Positions 28,794-37,690 of a stretch of DNA of 64,000 bases are shown in pieces. Within the stretch, counting starts at the first letter, position 1. Every line of letters starts with the position of its first letter. The translations under genes were made by a program, and so were the position numbers. Source of the DNA: an uncultured SAR324 cluster bacterium (GTDB taxonomy: Bacteria; SAR324; NAC60-12); the NCBI GenBank assembly GCA_905182865.1, contig CAJJCY010000003.1, forward strand, positions 786,238 through 850,237, in the 5' to 3' direction. A model generated the notes under the pieces. The model was not told where the DNA came from, made no database searches, and saw only the letters and a list, made by a program, of their open reading frames with translations.

Positions 28794-29824
28794 TAAACAA
28801 ATTTCAGCAGTTACCAACTATACTTAGCAATATTTTTAAAGAGTCTTTAAGTGTTGCTCTACCGCTTTATCGGATAATAATTCCAATGATAATTGTGGTT
28901 AAGATTCTTAAAGAAATTGGCGCCATTGAGATTCTTGGACAGTGGATGGCTCCCCTGATGGGGCTGATGGGGCTTCCGGGAAGCATGGGGCTGGTTTGGG
29001 CTGCTACACTTGTTGCAGGTTTTTATCCGGGCATTTTTATCTTTGCTGATCTTGCTGCAACAGAAATGCTGACAGTAGGCCAGGTCACAATTTTGTCCTC
29101 ATTAATGCTGATTGCACATTCACTTCCGATTGAGTTGCAAATTGCTGGTAAGGCCGGATCCCGCTGGTTAAGTATGGGAATTATCCGGGTTGGTGGAGCT
29201 TTACTATATGGGATAATTTTGAATCAGATTTTACTTTGGGGAAACTGGCTTTCAGAAGGCAGTATTTTGCTTTGGCATCCAGAAACAGGACCAGTGAGTT
29301 TACTGAGCTGGGCCTCGGAGCAAACGGTGGGTCTGGCAATCATGTTTGTAATTTTGGTTTTCCTGGTGCAGTTTATGAAGCTGCTAGATTTGATTGGATT
29401 AACCAAATTTCTGCAGCGCATCCTTCATCCATTGCTTAGAAACTTGGGTATTGGAAAAGAAGCTACGAACATAACGATTATCGGAATTACTCTTGGGATT
29501 GCCTATGGCGGAGGGCTGATTATTCGCGAATCCCGCACGGGTACTATCCCCCCAAGGGATATTTTTTTCGCACTTGTATTGATGGGCCTGTTCCATAGTT
29601 TTGTTGAAGACACACTGCTACTGATGCTGCTTGGGGGAAGTTTATGGGGATATTTTGTTGGGCGTTGGATATTTGCTCTACTGGTGGTATGGCTACTTGT
29701 TCGGATACTTTCTCTGCTTTCAGATCAACAATTCCACCGGTACTTTTTTAAGGCAAAAACCGTGACCCAACCTGGGCCGCTTGACTATGAATCAACTAAA
29801 GACGCCAAAAGATTAGCCGGGTAA
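28790..29824 (+). CDS. Nucleoside-recognition (Gate) domain membrane protein
   Basis: 344-residue integral membrane protein with eight or so hydrophobic segments. The repeated GATE-type pattern is visible at IIPMIIVVKILKEIGAIEIL with APLMGLMGLPGSMGLVWAAT, and again at LGIGKEATNITIIGITLGIA with GGGLIIRES. The family is linked to nucleoside or base transport by homology to Nup-type transporters, but many members are uncharacterised. Its start overlaps the flavoprotein gene by 4 bp and it precedes the dioxygenase by 11 bp. It is the likely transporter-like partner of the operon. Confidence 0.75.
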   Translation: MINKFQQLPTILSNIFKESLSVALPLYRIIIPMIIVVKILKEIGAIEILGQWMAPLMGLMGLPGSMGLVWAATLVAGFYPGIFIFADLAATEMLTVGQVTILSSLMLIAHSLPIELQIAGKAGSRWLSMGIIRVGGALLYGIILNQILLWGNWLSEGSILLWHPETGPVSLLSWASEQTVGLAIMFVILVFLVQFMKLLDLIGLTKFLQRILHPLLRNLGIGKEATNITIIGITLGIAYGGGLIIRESRTGTIPPRDIFFALVLMGLFHSFVEDTLLLMLLGGSLWGYFVGRWIFALLVVWLLVRILSLLSDQQFHRYFFKAKTVTQPGPLDYESTKDAKRLAG

Positions 29825-29835
29825 AAGAAGCTGTA

Positions 29836-30862
29836 ATGTCAGACATACCATTGATTGACCTCAGCCAACAATTTGAAAATTCTGATGCAGAAGATCAGGA
29901 TCGCTGAGCAGATTGATCTTGCCTGCAGACGTAGCGGATTTTTTGCAGTTCGTGGACATGGGATTCCAGAAACAGTTATTGAACGATGCTGGCAGGTTAG
30001 CTCCCAATTTTTTGCACTTTCGGAGGAGGAAAAACTCAAGGTCAAGATGCCTTTTTCAGGTTATCCTTACGGTTTTGCAGCAATGGAAGGTGAAACTCTT
30101 TCACGCTCACGCGGAGAGCAGGCACCTCCGGATTTGAAGGAAAATTTTTCTGCCGGGCCAAACACGAAACCACCTCCGGGCATTGCTTCAGACGAAGCCG
30201 TTTTTGTGTTTTCAGAAAATCAGTGGCCCCAAAATCCAGCGAATTTTCAGGAAGCATGGGAAACCTGCTACGGAGCAATGACGTTGTTTTCAAGTCGTTT
30301 AATGTCACTTTTTGCACTTGCGCTGAAATTGCCAAAAGACTATTTTGATCAATTCCTGCAGCAGCCAATCAGTGCTTTGCGTGCCAATCACTATCCGGCT
30401 TTGGACAAGCCTCCACTAACGGGACAACTAAGAGCAGGCGCCCACAGTGACTATGGCAGTTTGACGCTGCTGTTTCAGGAAGAAGGATTGTCAGGACTCG
30501 AAATATTGAACCGCCAAAAAAAATGGACTCCGGTTGCTCAATGTAAACCGGAGATGATTGTTAATTTAGGCGACCTTATGGAGCGCTGGACTAACGGCCG
30601 CTGGATTTCCACACTTCATCGTGTTAACCTTCCGGATACCAATAAAAATCCAAATCAATCTCGAATGTCGCTGGCGTTTTTCCATCAACCTGACTGGGAT
30701 GCACGCATTGAATGTCTTCCCACGTGCGTCAGTCCCGGTGAAACAGCAAAATATTCAGTGGTAACTTCCGGACGCCACCTGATGGAACGTTTTCACAGCA
30801 CAGTGCTCGATGTTGATGACTCTACTTTCAGTCAGATTGAAGAAAAAAATAAAAACAATTAA
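29836..30862 (+). pseudogene. Isopenicillin-N-synthase-type 2OG/Fe(II) dioxygenase, N-terminal frameshift
   Basis: Non-haem iron oxygenase. The ATG at 29836 opens the typical N-terminus MSDIPLIDLSQQFENSDAED, which shifts frame near 29905 into AEQIDLACRRSGFFAVRGHG and IPETVIERCWQVSSQFFALS. The catalytic core shows the iron ligands in RAGAHSDYGSLTLLFQEEG (His-X-Asp) and STLHRVN (distal His), and the cosubstrate-binding R-X-S in QSRMSLAFFHQP. About 340 residues when repaired, normal for the family. It is followed 10 bp later by a cytosine-deaminase-like gene. Family members oxidise diverse small molecules, including thymine. The substrate here is unknown. Confidence 0.82.
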
Positions 30863-30871
30863 AGGGAAATA

Positions 30872-32140
30872 ATGGATCTGATAATCAGGAATGCAAATCT
30901 TCCAGACGGAAGAATTGGAATCGATATTGGCATCAAAGACGGAAAAATTGCTGCACTTGAAGTGGCTTTGACCGCAAAAGCTCAGGAAGAAATTGATGCT
31001 TCCGGGTATCTGGTCAGCCCTCCGTTTGTTGACCCTCACTTTCATATGGACTCCACCTTATCCCTTGGGCAGCCCCGCATGAACATTTCTGGCACCTTGC
31101 TTGAAGGTATTGCCTTGTGGGGAGAATTAAAACCCAAACAAAGTGTGGATGATATTATCAAACGTGCCATGCATTATTGTGACCTTGCTGTTGCTATGGG
31201 CATTGGCGCCATTCGCAGTCATGTTGATGTGTGTGATGATGAGTTGAAAAGTGTCACTGCAATGCTTGAAGTGCGCAGGCTCGTTGCGCCTTACTTGGAT
31301 TTGCAGTTAGTTGCCTTTCCGCAAGATGGATATTTACGTGATCACAGGGGCGGCAAATTAATGGAAACTGCTCTTGATCGGGAGTTGATGTTGTTGGTGG
31401 TATTCCACATTTTGAACGAACAATGCATGATGGTACAGAATCTGTGGAAGTTTTGTGCCGATTGCAGCCGAGCGCGGTTTGCGGTTGATATGCATTGCGA
31501 CGAAAGTGATGATCCTCATTCCGTCATATCGAAACATTGACTGCAGAAACTGTGCGGCATGGTTTGCAGGGACGGGTTACTGGATCACACCTGACTTCCA
31601 TGCATTCCATGGATAATTATTATGTCAGCAAATTACTCCCATTGATGGCAGAAGCGGAAATGAATGTAGTATGCCAATCCATTGATTAACATAACACTCC
31701 AGGGAAGACACGATACCTATCCAAAACGGCGTGGAATGACTCGTGTTCCGGAACTGATGGATGCTGGCGTAAAAGTGGCGTTTGGACACGACTGCGTGAT
31801 GGATCCGTGGTATTCGCTTGGTTCTGCAGATATGCTGGAAGTTGCAAGCATGGGGCTGCATGTGGCACAAATGACAGGAGTGGAGCAAATGAAATCATGT
31901 TTTCGAGCAGTCACGGAAATTCCGGCCGCTATTCTGGGTTTGGAAGGTTACGGTCTGGAAAAAGGCTGCAATGCGGATCTGGTAATTTTACAGGCTGCTG
32001 ATCCAGTCGAAGCTCTGCGTTTAAAAGCAAACCGGCTTTTTGTTATTCGTCGCGGAAGAATTATCTCAAGCTCCGCCACAGTTGAAGCGGAATTAAATCT
32101 GCCGGGCCGTCCTAAGACCCAAAATTATTTGTTTCAATAA
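30872..32140 (+). pseudogene. CodA-like cytosine/isoguanine deaminase family amidohydrolase, several frameshifts
   Basis: Metal-dependent hydrolase of the CodA family, about 423 codons. The metal-binding start PPFVDPHFHMDSTL and GTLLEGIALWGELKPK read normally. The frame is wrong between about 31375 and 31490, where another frame gives GGIPHFERTMHDGTES. It then returns for DMHCDESDDPHS and shifts again near 31520 (ETLTAETVRHGLQGRVTGSH) and near 31670 (NPLINITLQGRHDTYPKRRG). The tail is intact: FGHDCVMDPWYSLGSADM. E. coli CodA has GHDDVFDPWY, so the second Asp (D314, a pyrimidine-contact residue) is Cys here, hinting at a different substrate. Last gene of the four-gene operon. Confidence 0.82.
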
Positions 32141-32486
32141 ACTTCAAATTCTAATTCCTTAAAGGTCGTATTCCAATATCAGAATGTCATTTTTACTTTT
32201 TGATATGGAGTTTATTGAAAAAGTTTTTAAGTTTCATCTGGTTCCTTTCTGTTCTTTTTCATTGCTAGATGTTGACTGTTTGACTTTGCTTATCCTACGA
32301 AAAATCCTGTTAATGCAGATTTTACAGAAGCAAAACGAAACAGACAGGATGCGAAAAATAAGTGTTGTATTCTGCTTTTAACAGGAATATACTCTCTGGA
32401 AAACTGCCCGGAAGCATTTTTGAGTTGTTTCAAATTATGTGAACGGGGAGTAATTTCGGTGTTGGTTAACACCATACCCGATACAT

Positions 32487-32510
32487 AAATGTAGGAATAA
32501 TCCTGCATTT
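32487..32510 (+). terminator. Hairpin terminator or attenuator before the lipoprotein gene
   Basis: AAATGTAGGA, 4-nt loop ATAA, TCCTGCATTT (one G-U pair) followed by TTCT lies in the 392-bp gap 32141-32532, 22 bp before the lipoprotein ATG. A second short hairpin (GGTGTT-GGTT-AACACC, 32458-32473) precedes it. It may end the upstream operon or attenuate the lipoprotein gene. The rest of the gap shows nothing recognisable. Confidence 0.45.
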
Positions 32511-32532
32511 TTCTATAATGAAAGAGGTTATT

Positions 32533-33118
32533 ATGAAAAAGTTACTATTTTGGATGGTCTTAATCGTAGGTACAGTGGCACTTCTTGGATCATGTGCCAA
32601 AAAGGATGAGATCACCGCTGCTGCTGCAGGAAATGTTGCAGGTACTGGAACAACCGCTTCAGGAACTATTACAGGTACAACCGTTACTGGAACCTTCCAT
32701 ACGAGTTGGTTGGGGAGACACCTGCTGGTGGGTGTGTCTCCAATAGCTCTGCAATTTCACAGTTTGGTTATCCTTCAGATACAAAAAGTTTTAAGAAAAT
32801 GGATTGTCACGGGCACTTCAACGTATACAGTGAGTCGGATCACTTACTCAGATGCAACTTGTAGTGACTTATGGTACGTCATATTTTAAAGTAACGGCTC
32901 ATACCGCAGTGGCGCAAGACAATTTAACGGCTGCGCTTATTGCAAATATATCTGACATAGATCTCACCACTTTGGGAACTGAATTTAGCAGCACTGGTAG
33001 TAGTTCTGCCTATAAGAATGTGTGGTCTGTCACTAGCACTACCTATCAGCAAGGAGAAGAACAAGATAATGGCACCCAACCTACTACAATGGATAGCATG
33101 GTAATGACCAAAGAGTGA
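32533..33118 (+). pseudogene. Small lipoprotein of unknown function, frameshifted
   Basis: The ATG at 32533 is preceded by AAAGAGG at ideal spacing. It encodes MKKLLFWMVLIVGTVALLGS followed by the lipidated Cys (lipobox LLGSC), then an Ala/Gly/Thr-rich linker. The frame changes near 32695 (another frame reads YELVGETPAGGCVSNSSAIS), returns near 32800 (WIVTGTSTYTVSRITYSDAT) and shifts again near 32855 into TSYFKVTAHTAVAQDNL and on to the stop. Pieced together it is about 190 residues. I do not recognise the family. A periplasm-facing, outer- or inner-membrane-anchored protein is inferred from the lipobox only. Confidence 0.6.
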
Positions 33119-33175
33119 ATGATGGTGTATTTTTCAAGTAGTCGAATACAAAAAATATAATTACTGCATAAAAAA

Positions 33176-33200
33176 GAGGCATTCCAGTTTGGAGTGCCTC
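33176..33200. terminator. Strong hairpin between lipoprotein and outer-membrane protein genes
   Basis: GAGGCATTCC, 5-nt loop AGTTT, GGAGTGCCTC forms a 10-bp stem with one wobble pair, 58 bp past the lipoprotein stop. An A-tract precedes it on the plus strand, so it is a T-tailed terminator only for minus-strand transcripts. On the plus strand it may still end or protect the upstream mRNA. Confidence 0.45.
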
Positions 33201-33412
33201 CGCGTATTCAAGGCGAGCTTAGGCAAATTAATTTAGCGTAGATAAAGTTTTTTTAGCCAGACAAGATCTTTTCTTCAGCCTGAGTTTATTTAGGGTAATT
33301 AATGTTGGGCAGATTGATAAAAGCACCGGATAAGTAATAAAGATGTTCCGGCTAAGCAGATGAACGGCAATTCTGCCGTTTACGTATTAATACATTAAAG
33401 ATAAGGGAGATT

Positions 33413-34088
33413 ATGATCAGGAAACTTAGCATACTGTGTCTGTCGATTTTGTTTTGCGGAAGCGTGGCTTGGGCAGCAGATTCTGCGGGCAACAGAAAAG
33501 ATCAGATGGTAAGATTAGGTATGAAAAACGGGGGTCCATGTATTTTACTTTGTAACATCACCTTATGTCCTAGAATTTCCAGGTGAGGATTGGACTTTTG
33601 GATTAGTGTACGGCTCAGGTGATTTTACAACTACCCAAACTTCAACAACATATACTGGTGCATCTAGTTCATCAGTAACAGTAACAGATACTTGGAATTT
33701 CAGTACATCTGAGTTAACTGGAAGGTATTATATCGGAAATTCATTTAATATTCCTTTCGGTGTAGCCATGTACAATATTCATAAAGACGATTTCAAGTAT
33801 CAGGACTTGGATACAACCTCATCAACATATCGCGAAATTACGTATTGGGACCTCGATTATAAAATAACTCAGCTCAATCTTGGGATTGGAAACGAGTGGA
33901 CATATGACTGGGGTGGGTATCTTGGAATAGACTGGTTTCAAGGTGGTGCTAAACTGAGTGATAAAGTATCAGTTAAACACAAGTCTGGGACCATAAGCGA
34001 TGCGTCAAAGAAGGGTGCAGAGAAAGAATCGACTGATATAAGCGGTTTTGCAGGGGCTTTAATATTTACTTTTGGATTTGGCTTCTAA
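33413..34088 (+). pseudogene. Outer-membrane beta-barrel protein, frameshifted
   Basis: The ATG at 33413 follows AAGGGAGA and opens a signal peptide (MIRKLSILCLSILFCGSVAW, cleavage after AWA). One frame change near 33555 leads into SPYVLEFPGEDWTFGLVYGS and alternating polar/aromatic strands (YIGNSFNIPFGVAMYNIH, LNLGIGNEWTYDWGGYLG), ending with the C-terminal Phe (FTFGFGF) that the BAM machinery recognises. About 225 residues when repaired, which suits an 8- to 10-strand barrel. The exact family is not recognised. A perfect 7-bp hairpin (AACGGCA...TGCCGTT, 33363-33380) lies in the leader 33 bp upstream. Confidence 0.7.
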
Positions 34089-34138
34089 CTTAAAGAAGAA
34101 GACGTACCGGCAGTTGTAAATGTAAAAGATTTGCTCGA

Positions 34139-36625
34139 TTAGCTGCAGACAATATTGACCAGGCGCTCAGGTACAACAACTACTTTGCGGATTTGCTTGC
34201 CCTCGATGTAGTTCTGAACTTTGGGAGCTGCCAGGGCAAGTCTTTCTGTTTCTTCTTTGTTGGTTCCAGCCGGCATTTCCAGGCGGTCACGGACTTTCCC
34301 ATTGACTTGTACAACCAGTGTCACCATTTCCTCTGCGACCAATGATTCATTGTATTCCGGCCACTTCTGCTGATGGATGCTTCCGCTGCCGGGTTTGAGT
34401 TTTTGCCACAATTCTTCAGTAATGTGCGGTGCAATCGGTGCGAGCATCAGCAGCATTCCTTCAAGGCATTCATGCCAGACCTCAGTTCCGGCAGCTTCAG
34501 GTGCCGCTTTTAAAACATTCCGAAAAGCCATCAGTGCCGCAATTGCAGTGTTGAAACGAAAATGCTGTAAATCTTCACCGGATTTTTTTATCGTTTGATG
34601 CAGTGTCTTGCGGAGTTTCTTTTTTGTATCTTCTGAGACTGCAGCTGTTTCCGGTGCTTCCAGGTGACAAAGCGTCCAGACTCCTTTGAAAAAACGGGCC
34701 AGACCTTCAATGCCATGAGGATTCCAGGGTGCCCCCGCATCCCATGGCCCCAGAAACATCAGGTAAGCCCGCACAGTATCTGTTCCATATTTTTGCACGA
34801 GGTCATCCGGATTGACCACATTCCCACGGCTTTTTGACATTTTTTCATGGTCCTCACCCAAAATCATTCCCTGATTGAATAAACGTTTTGCGGGCTCACG
34901 AAAATTCAGCAGACCCATATCCGCAAGGGCTTTGGTATAGAAACGAAAATACAAAAGGTGCATGGTGGCATGTTCTATTCCACCAGTGTATTGATCAACA
35001 GGACACATATTTCTAATTTTTTCTACATCCCATGGCTGATCACTTTTGGTCAGGGTCTCACCTTTTTTCCAGTAAGGAGCAACATAAGCATAGTAGTACC
35101 ACGACGAACAGATAAAAGTATCCATCGTGTCAGTTTCTCTTTCAGCATCACCCCCACATTTAGGACACTTTGTTTTCAGGAAACCCTCATGATATTTCAA
35201 GGGACTTTCGCCAGTCGGTTTGAATTCAGCATCATCCGGAAGCACAACGGGCAACTCTTCATAAGGTACGGGTTGCATACCGCAGCTTTCGCAATAGACA
35301 ATCGGAATCGGTGTCCCCCACATCCTCTGCCTGCTGATCAACCAGTCGTGCAAACGATAATTTATCTGACGTTCGCCAAAACCTTCTTTTTGCATCATGT
35401 CAGCCACGCGGTTATAACTTTCAGGCCAAACTGCTCCATCAAAGCTCAGGCTGTTGACCATCACCGAATTTTCTTTCTGTAAAATAGGCTCGCTTAAATC
35501 GTCACCATCGGGGATAGAATCAAGCTGTTCCGGAGCAACAATTACCACCGGCGTTGGTAAACCGTATTTTCTCGCAAAATGGAAATCTCGTTCATCATGT
35601 CCCGGAACCGCCATGATTGCACCTGTTCCATAGGACGCGAGTACGTAGTCCGCAATCCAAATTGGCACCGACTCACCGTTCATTGGATTGACCGCAAATG
35701 CTCCGGTGAAGACTCCGTCTTTTTCCTGACCTTCTGCAGTACGCTCTATCTCGTTTTTCCGTTCAGCTGCATCCTTGTATGCTTTGATAGCTTCTTTCTT
35801 TTCGGGAGTTGTAATCTGATCAACCAGAATGTGCTCGGGCGCCAAAACGCAAAACGTCATGCCGAAAACGGTGTCCGGACGTGTAGTGAAAACTCTGAAA
35901 CTCAGGTCAGTAGAATCGGAAATTTTGAGGGCAAACTCCACGCCTTCACTGCGTCCGATCCAGTTTTGCTGCATCGAACGAACTCTCTCCGGCCAGTCCA
36001 GTCCTTCAAAATCAAGCAGCTCATCCGCATATTTCGTAATCCGCAATTTCCACTGATTCAATTTCTTTTTTACGACCGGATTTTGGCAGCGCTCGCAGAC
36101 ACGGTCTTCGCCCCAAACCTGTTCCCGTGCAAGAGTAGTCTGGCAATGGTTGCAAAAATCCACTGGCGAATATTCGCGGTATGCTAGATCGTGTTCCAGC
36201 ATCTTCAGAAAAAACCACTGGCTCCACTTGTAATATTCTGGATCACAGGAAGCCACCTCATTTTTCCAGGCAAACATATTACCCATTGTACGCAGCTGTT
36301 TCTGCATTCGTTCAATGTTGGCATACGTCCAAGTTTTTGGATGAATATTATTTTGAATTGCAGCATTTTCCGCAGGCAATCCAAAGGCATCAAAACCGAT
36401 AGGGAAAAAGACCTCATTACCCTGCATTTTCATAAAACGGGCATAGCAATCCGAAGGAGCCATTGCATACCAGTGTCCAATGTGTAAATCCCCAGAAGGA
36501 TAAGGCAGCATGGTCAGCATGTAAAATTTGGGTTTTTCCGAAGCAAAATCAAAGTCCAGCAAACCTTGTTCTTCCCAGTAGTTTTGCCATTTGGTTTCGA
36601 TTTCTTGCGGAAGGTATTCCTGCAT
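34139..36625 (-). CDS. leuS: Leucyl-tRNA synthetase
   Basis: Charges tRNA-Leu with leucine in the cytoplasm. 828 residues, intact. The class-I signature HIGH lies at residues 48-51 (PSGDLHIGHWYA) and KMSKS at about residue 595 (HEKMSKSRGNVVNPDDL). The CP1 editing domain is present between them (FTTRPDTVFGMTFCVLAPEH), and two zinc-knuckle-like cysteine clusters are visible (CNHCQTT...CERC; CESCGMQ...CPKC). It is the last gene of the metF/metH group, 103 bp downstream of metF. Confidence 0.97.
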   Translation of the reverse strand: MQEYLPQEIETKWQNYWEEQGLLDFDFASEKPKFYMLTMLPYPSGDLHIGHWYAMAPSDCYARFMKMQGNEVFFPIGFDAFGLPAENAAIQNNIHPKTWTYANIERMQKQLRTMGNMFAWKNEVASCDPEYYKWSQWFFLKMLEHDLAYREYSPVDFCNHCQTTLAREQVWGEDRVCERCQNPVVKKKLNQWKLRITKYADELLDFEGLDWPERVRSMQQNWIGRSEGVEFALKISDSTDLSFRVFTTRPDTVFGMTFCVLAPEHILVDQITTPEKKEAIKAYKDAAERKNEIERTAEGQEKDGVFTGAFAVNPMNGESVPIWIADYVLASYGTGAIMAVPGHDERDFHFARKYGLPTPVVIVAPEQLDSIPDGDDLSEPILQKENSVMVNSLSFDGAVWPESYNRVADMMQKEGFGERQINYRLHDWLISRQRMWGTPIPIVYCESCGMQPVPYEELPVVLPDDAEFKPTGESPLKYHEGFLKTKCPKCGGDAERETDTMDTFICSSWYYYAYVAPYWKKGETLTKSDQPWDVEKIRNMCPVDQYTGGIEHATMHLLYFRFYTKALADMGLLNFREPAKRLFNQGMILGEDHEKMSKSRGNVVNPDDLVQKYGTDTVRAYLMFLGPWDAGAPWNPHGIEGLARFFKGVWTLCHLEAPETAAVSEDTKKKLRKTLHQTIKKSGEDLQHFRFNTAIAALMAFRNVLKAAPEAAGTEVWHECLEGMLLMLAPIAPHITEELWQKLKPGSGSIHQQKWPEYNESLVAEEMVTLVVQVNGKVRDRLEMPAGTNKEETERLALAAPKVQNYIEGKQIRKVVVVPERLVNIVCS

Positions 36626-36728
36626 GGTTTTTTCTTGAAGGTTATGAATTTTAGAAATGTATTGAATGACTTAAACGTTTTATTCTGCGTTGGATCGTTG
36701 AAAACTACAATCGAAAAGGAGGGTAAAA

Positions 36729-37628
36729 TCAATTAGCGGATAAAACAGAAGAAGTACCGGCAGCATCTCTAAGTTTTGGTCCTAAACGTTTTACAGTTTC
36801 AAGACTGTTGAGCGCGTAAAGATGAATGCCTTCCACACCTTCACGGAGCAAACCTTCAATCTGTTTTTCAACATGCACAAAACCAATTTCTTTGGAGGCT
36901 TCTGGATCGGTTTCATGTTTAAGCAGGGCTTCAGCCAAATCTTCCGGTATGGTTACACCGCACATTTCCGACATGTGGCTCGTTGCTTTCCAGTTTGACG
37001 GAGGAAGAATACCGGCTACCAAAGGAACACTCACGCCTTCTTCCTCGCACAGTTTGTCTCTCCAGCGTAAAAAATGAGTGTTATCCAAAAAAAACTGAGT
37101 CACAATAAATTCTGCTCCAGCAGCAATTTTACCGTGCAAGTGTTTACGGTCATCATCTTTGTTCGGATTTTCGACATGTCCCTCCGGATAACCAGCTGCG
37201 CCTATGCCAAAATCACTGTGATTTCGTACCGCAGAGATTAATTCACCAGCGTTATGATAACCACCTTCCGGTTGAATAAAACGCTCAGTTCCAGCAGTAG
37301 GGTCACCACGTAAAGCCATGACGTTTGTTATCTCACTGTTTTTGAGTTTTGTTAAAACATCATCTATTTCTTTGGCTGTGTGTGAAACACAGGTCAGATG
37401 GGCCATTGTTGGAACGCCCAATTCATGCTTGATATGTGCGGCCATTTCGTGAGTGTTTGCACGGGAAGTCCCACCTGCTCCGTAAGTTACAGAGAAATAA
37501 TCCGGAGTGTAGCCGTTGAATTTCTCCAGCGTAATTTTGAGTTTTTCCATGTTTTTTTCAGTTTTAGGTGGAAAAATTTCGATGGAAAAAACAAAATTCT
37601 GCTGTTGGTATAATTCAATCAAGTGCAT
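36729..37628 (-). CDS. metF: 5,10-methylenetetrahydrofolate reductase
   Basis: FAD enzyme reducing methylene-THF to 5-methyl-THF, the methyl donor used by the neighbouring MetH. 299 residues, full length. It starts SIEIFPPKTEKNMEKL and includes FSVTYGAGGTSRANTHEMAA, MAHLTCVSHT, MALRGDPTAG, AGAEFIVTQFFLDN and the C-terminal GIHLYALNSLETV. It lies 62 bp downstream of metH on the same strand. Confidence 0.96.
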   Translation of the reverse strand: MHLIELYQQQNFVFSIEIFPPKTEKNMEKLKITLEKFNGYTPDYFSVTYGAGGTSRANTHEMAAHIKHELGVPTMAHLTCVSHTAKEIDDVLTKLKNSEITNVMALRGDPTAGTERFIQPEGGYHNAGELISAVRNHSDFGIGAAGYPEGHVENPNKDDDRKHLHGKIAAGAEFIVTQFFLDNTHFLRWRDKLCEEEGVSVPLVAGILPPSNWKATSHMSEMCGVTIPEDLAEALLKHETDPEASKEIGFVHVEKQIEGLLREGVEGIHLYALNSLETVKRLGPKLRDAAGTSSVLSAN

Positions 37629-37690
37629 AGTTTGCCATTTTTAGTTAAAAAGAATTAGCTGCTAATGTTGCTAAGAACCGCAAAATCATT

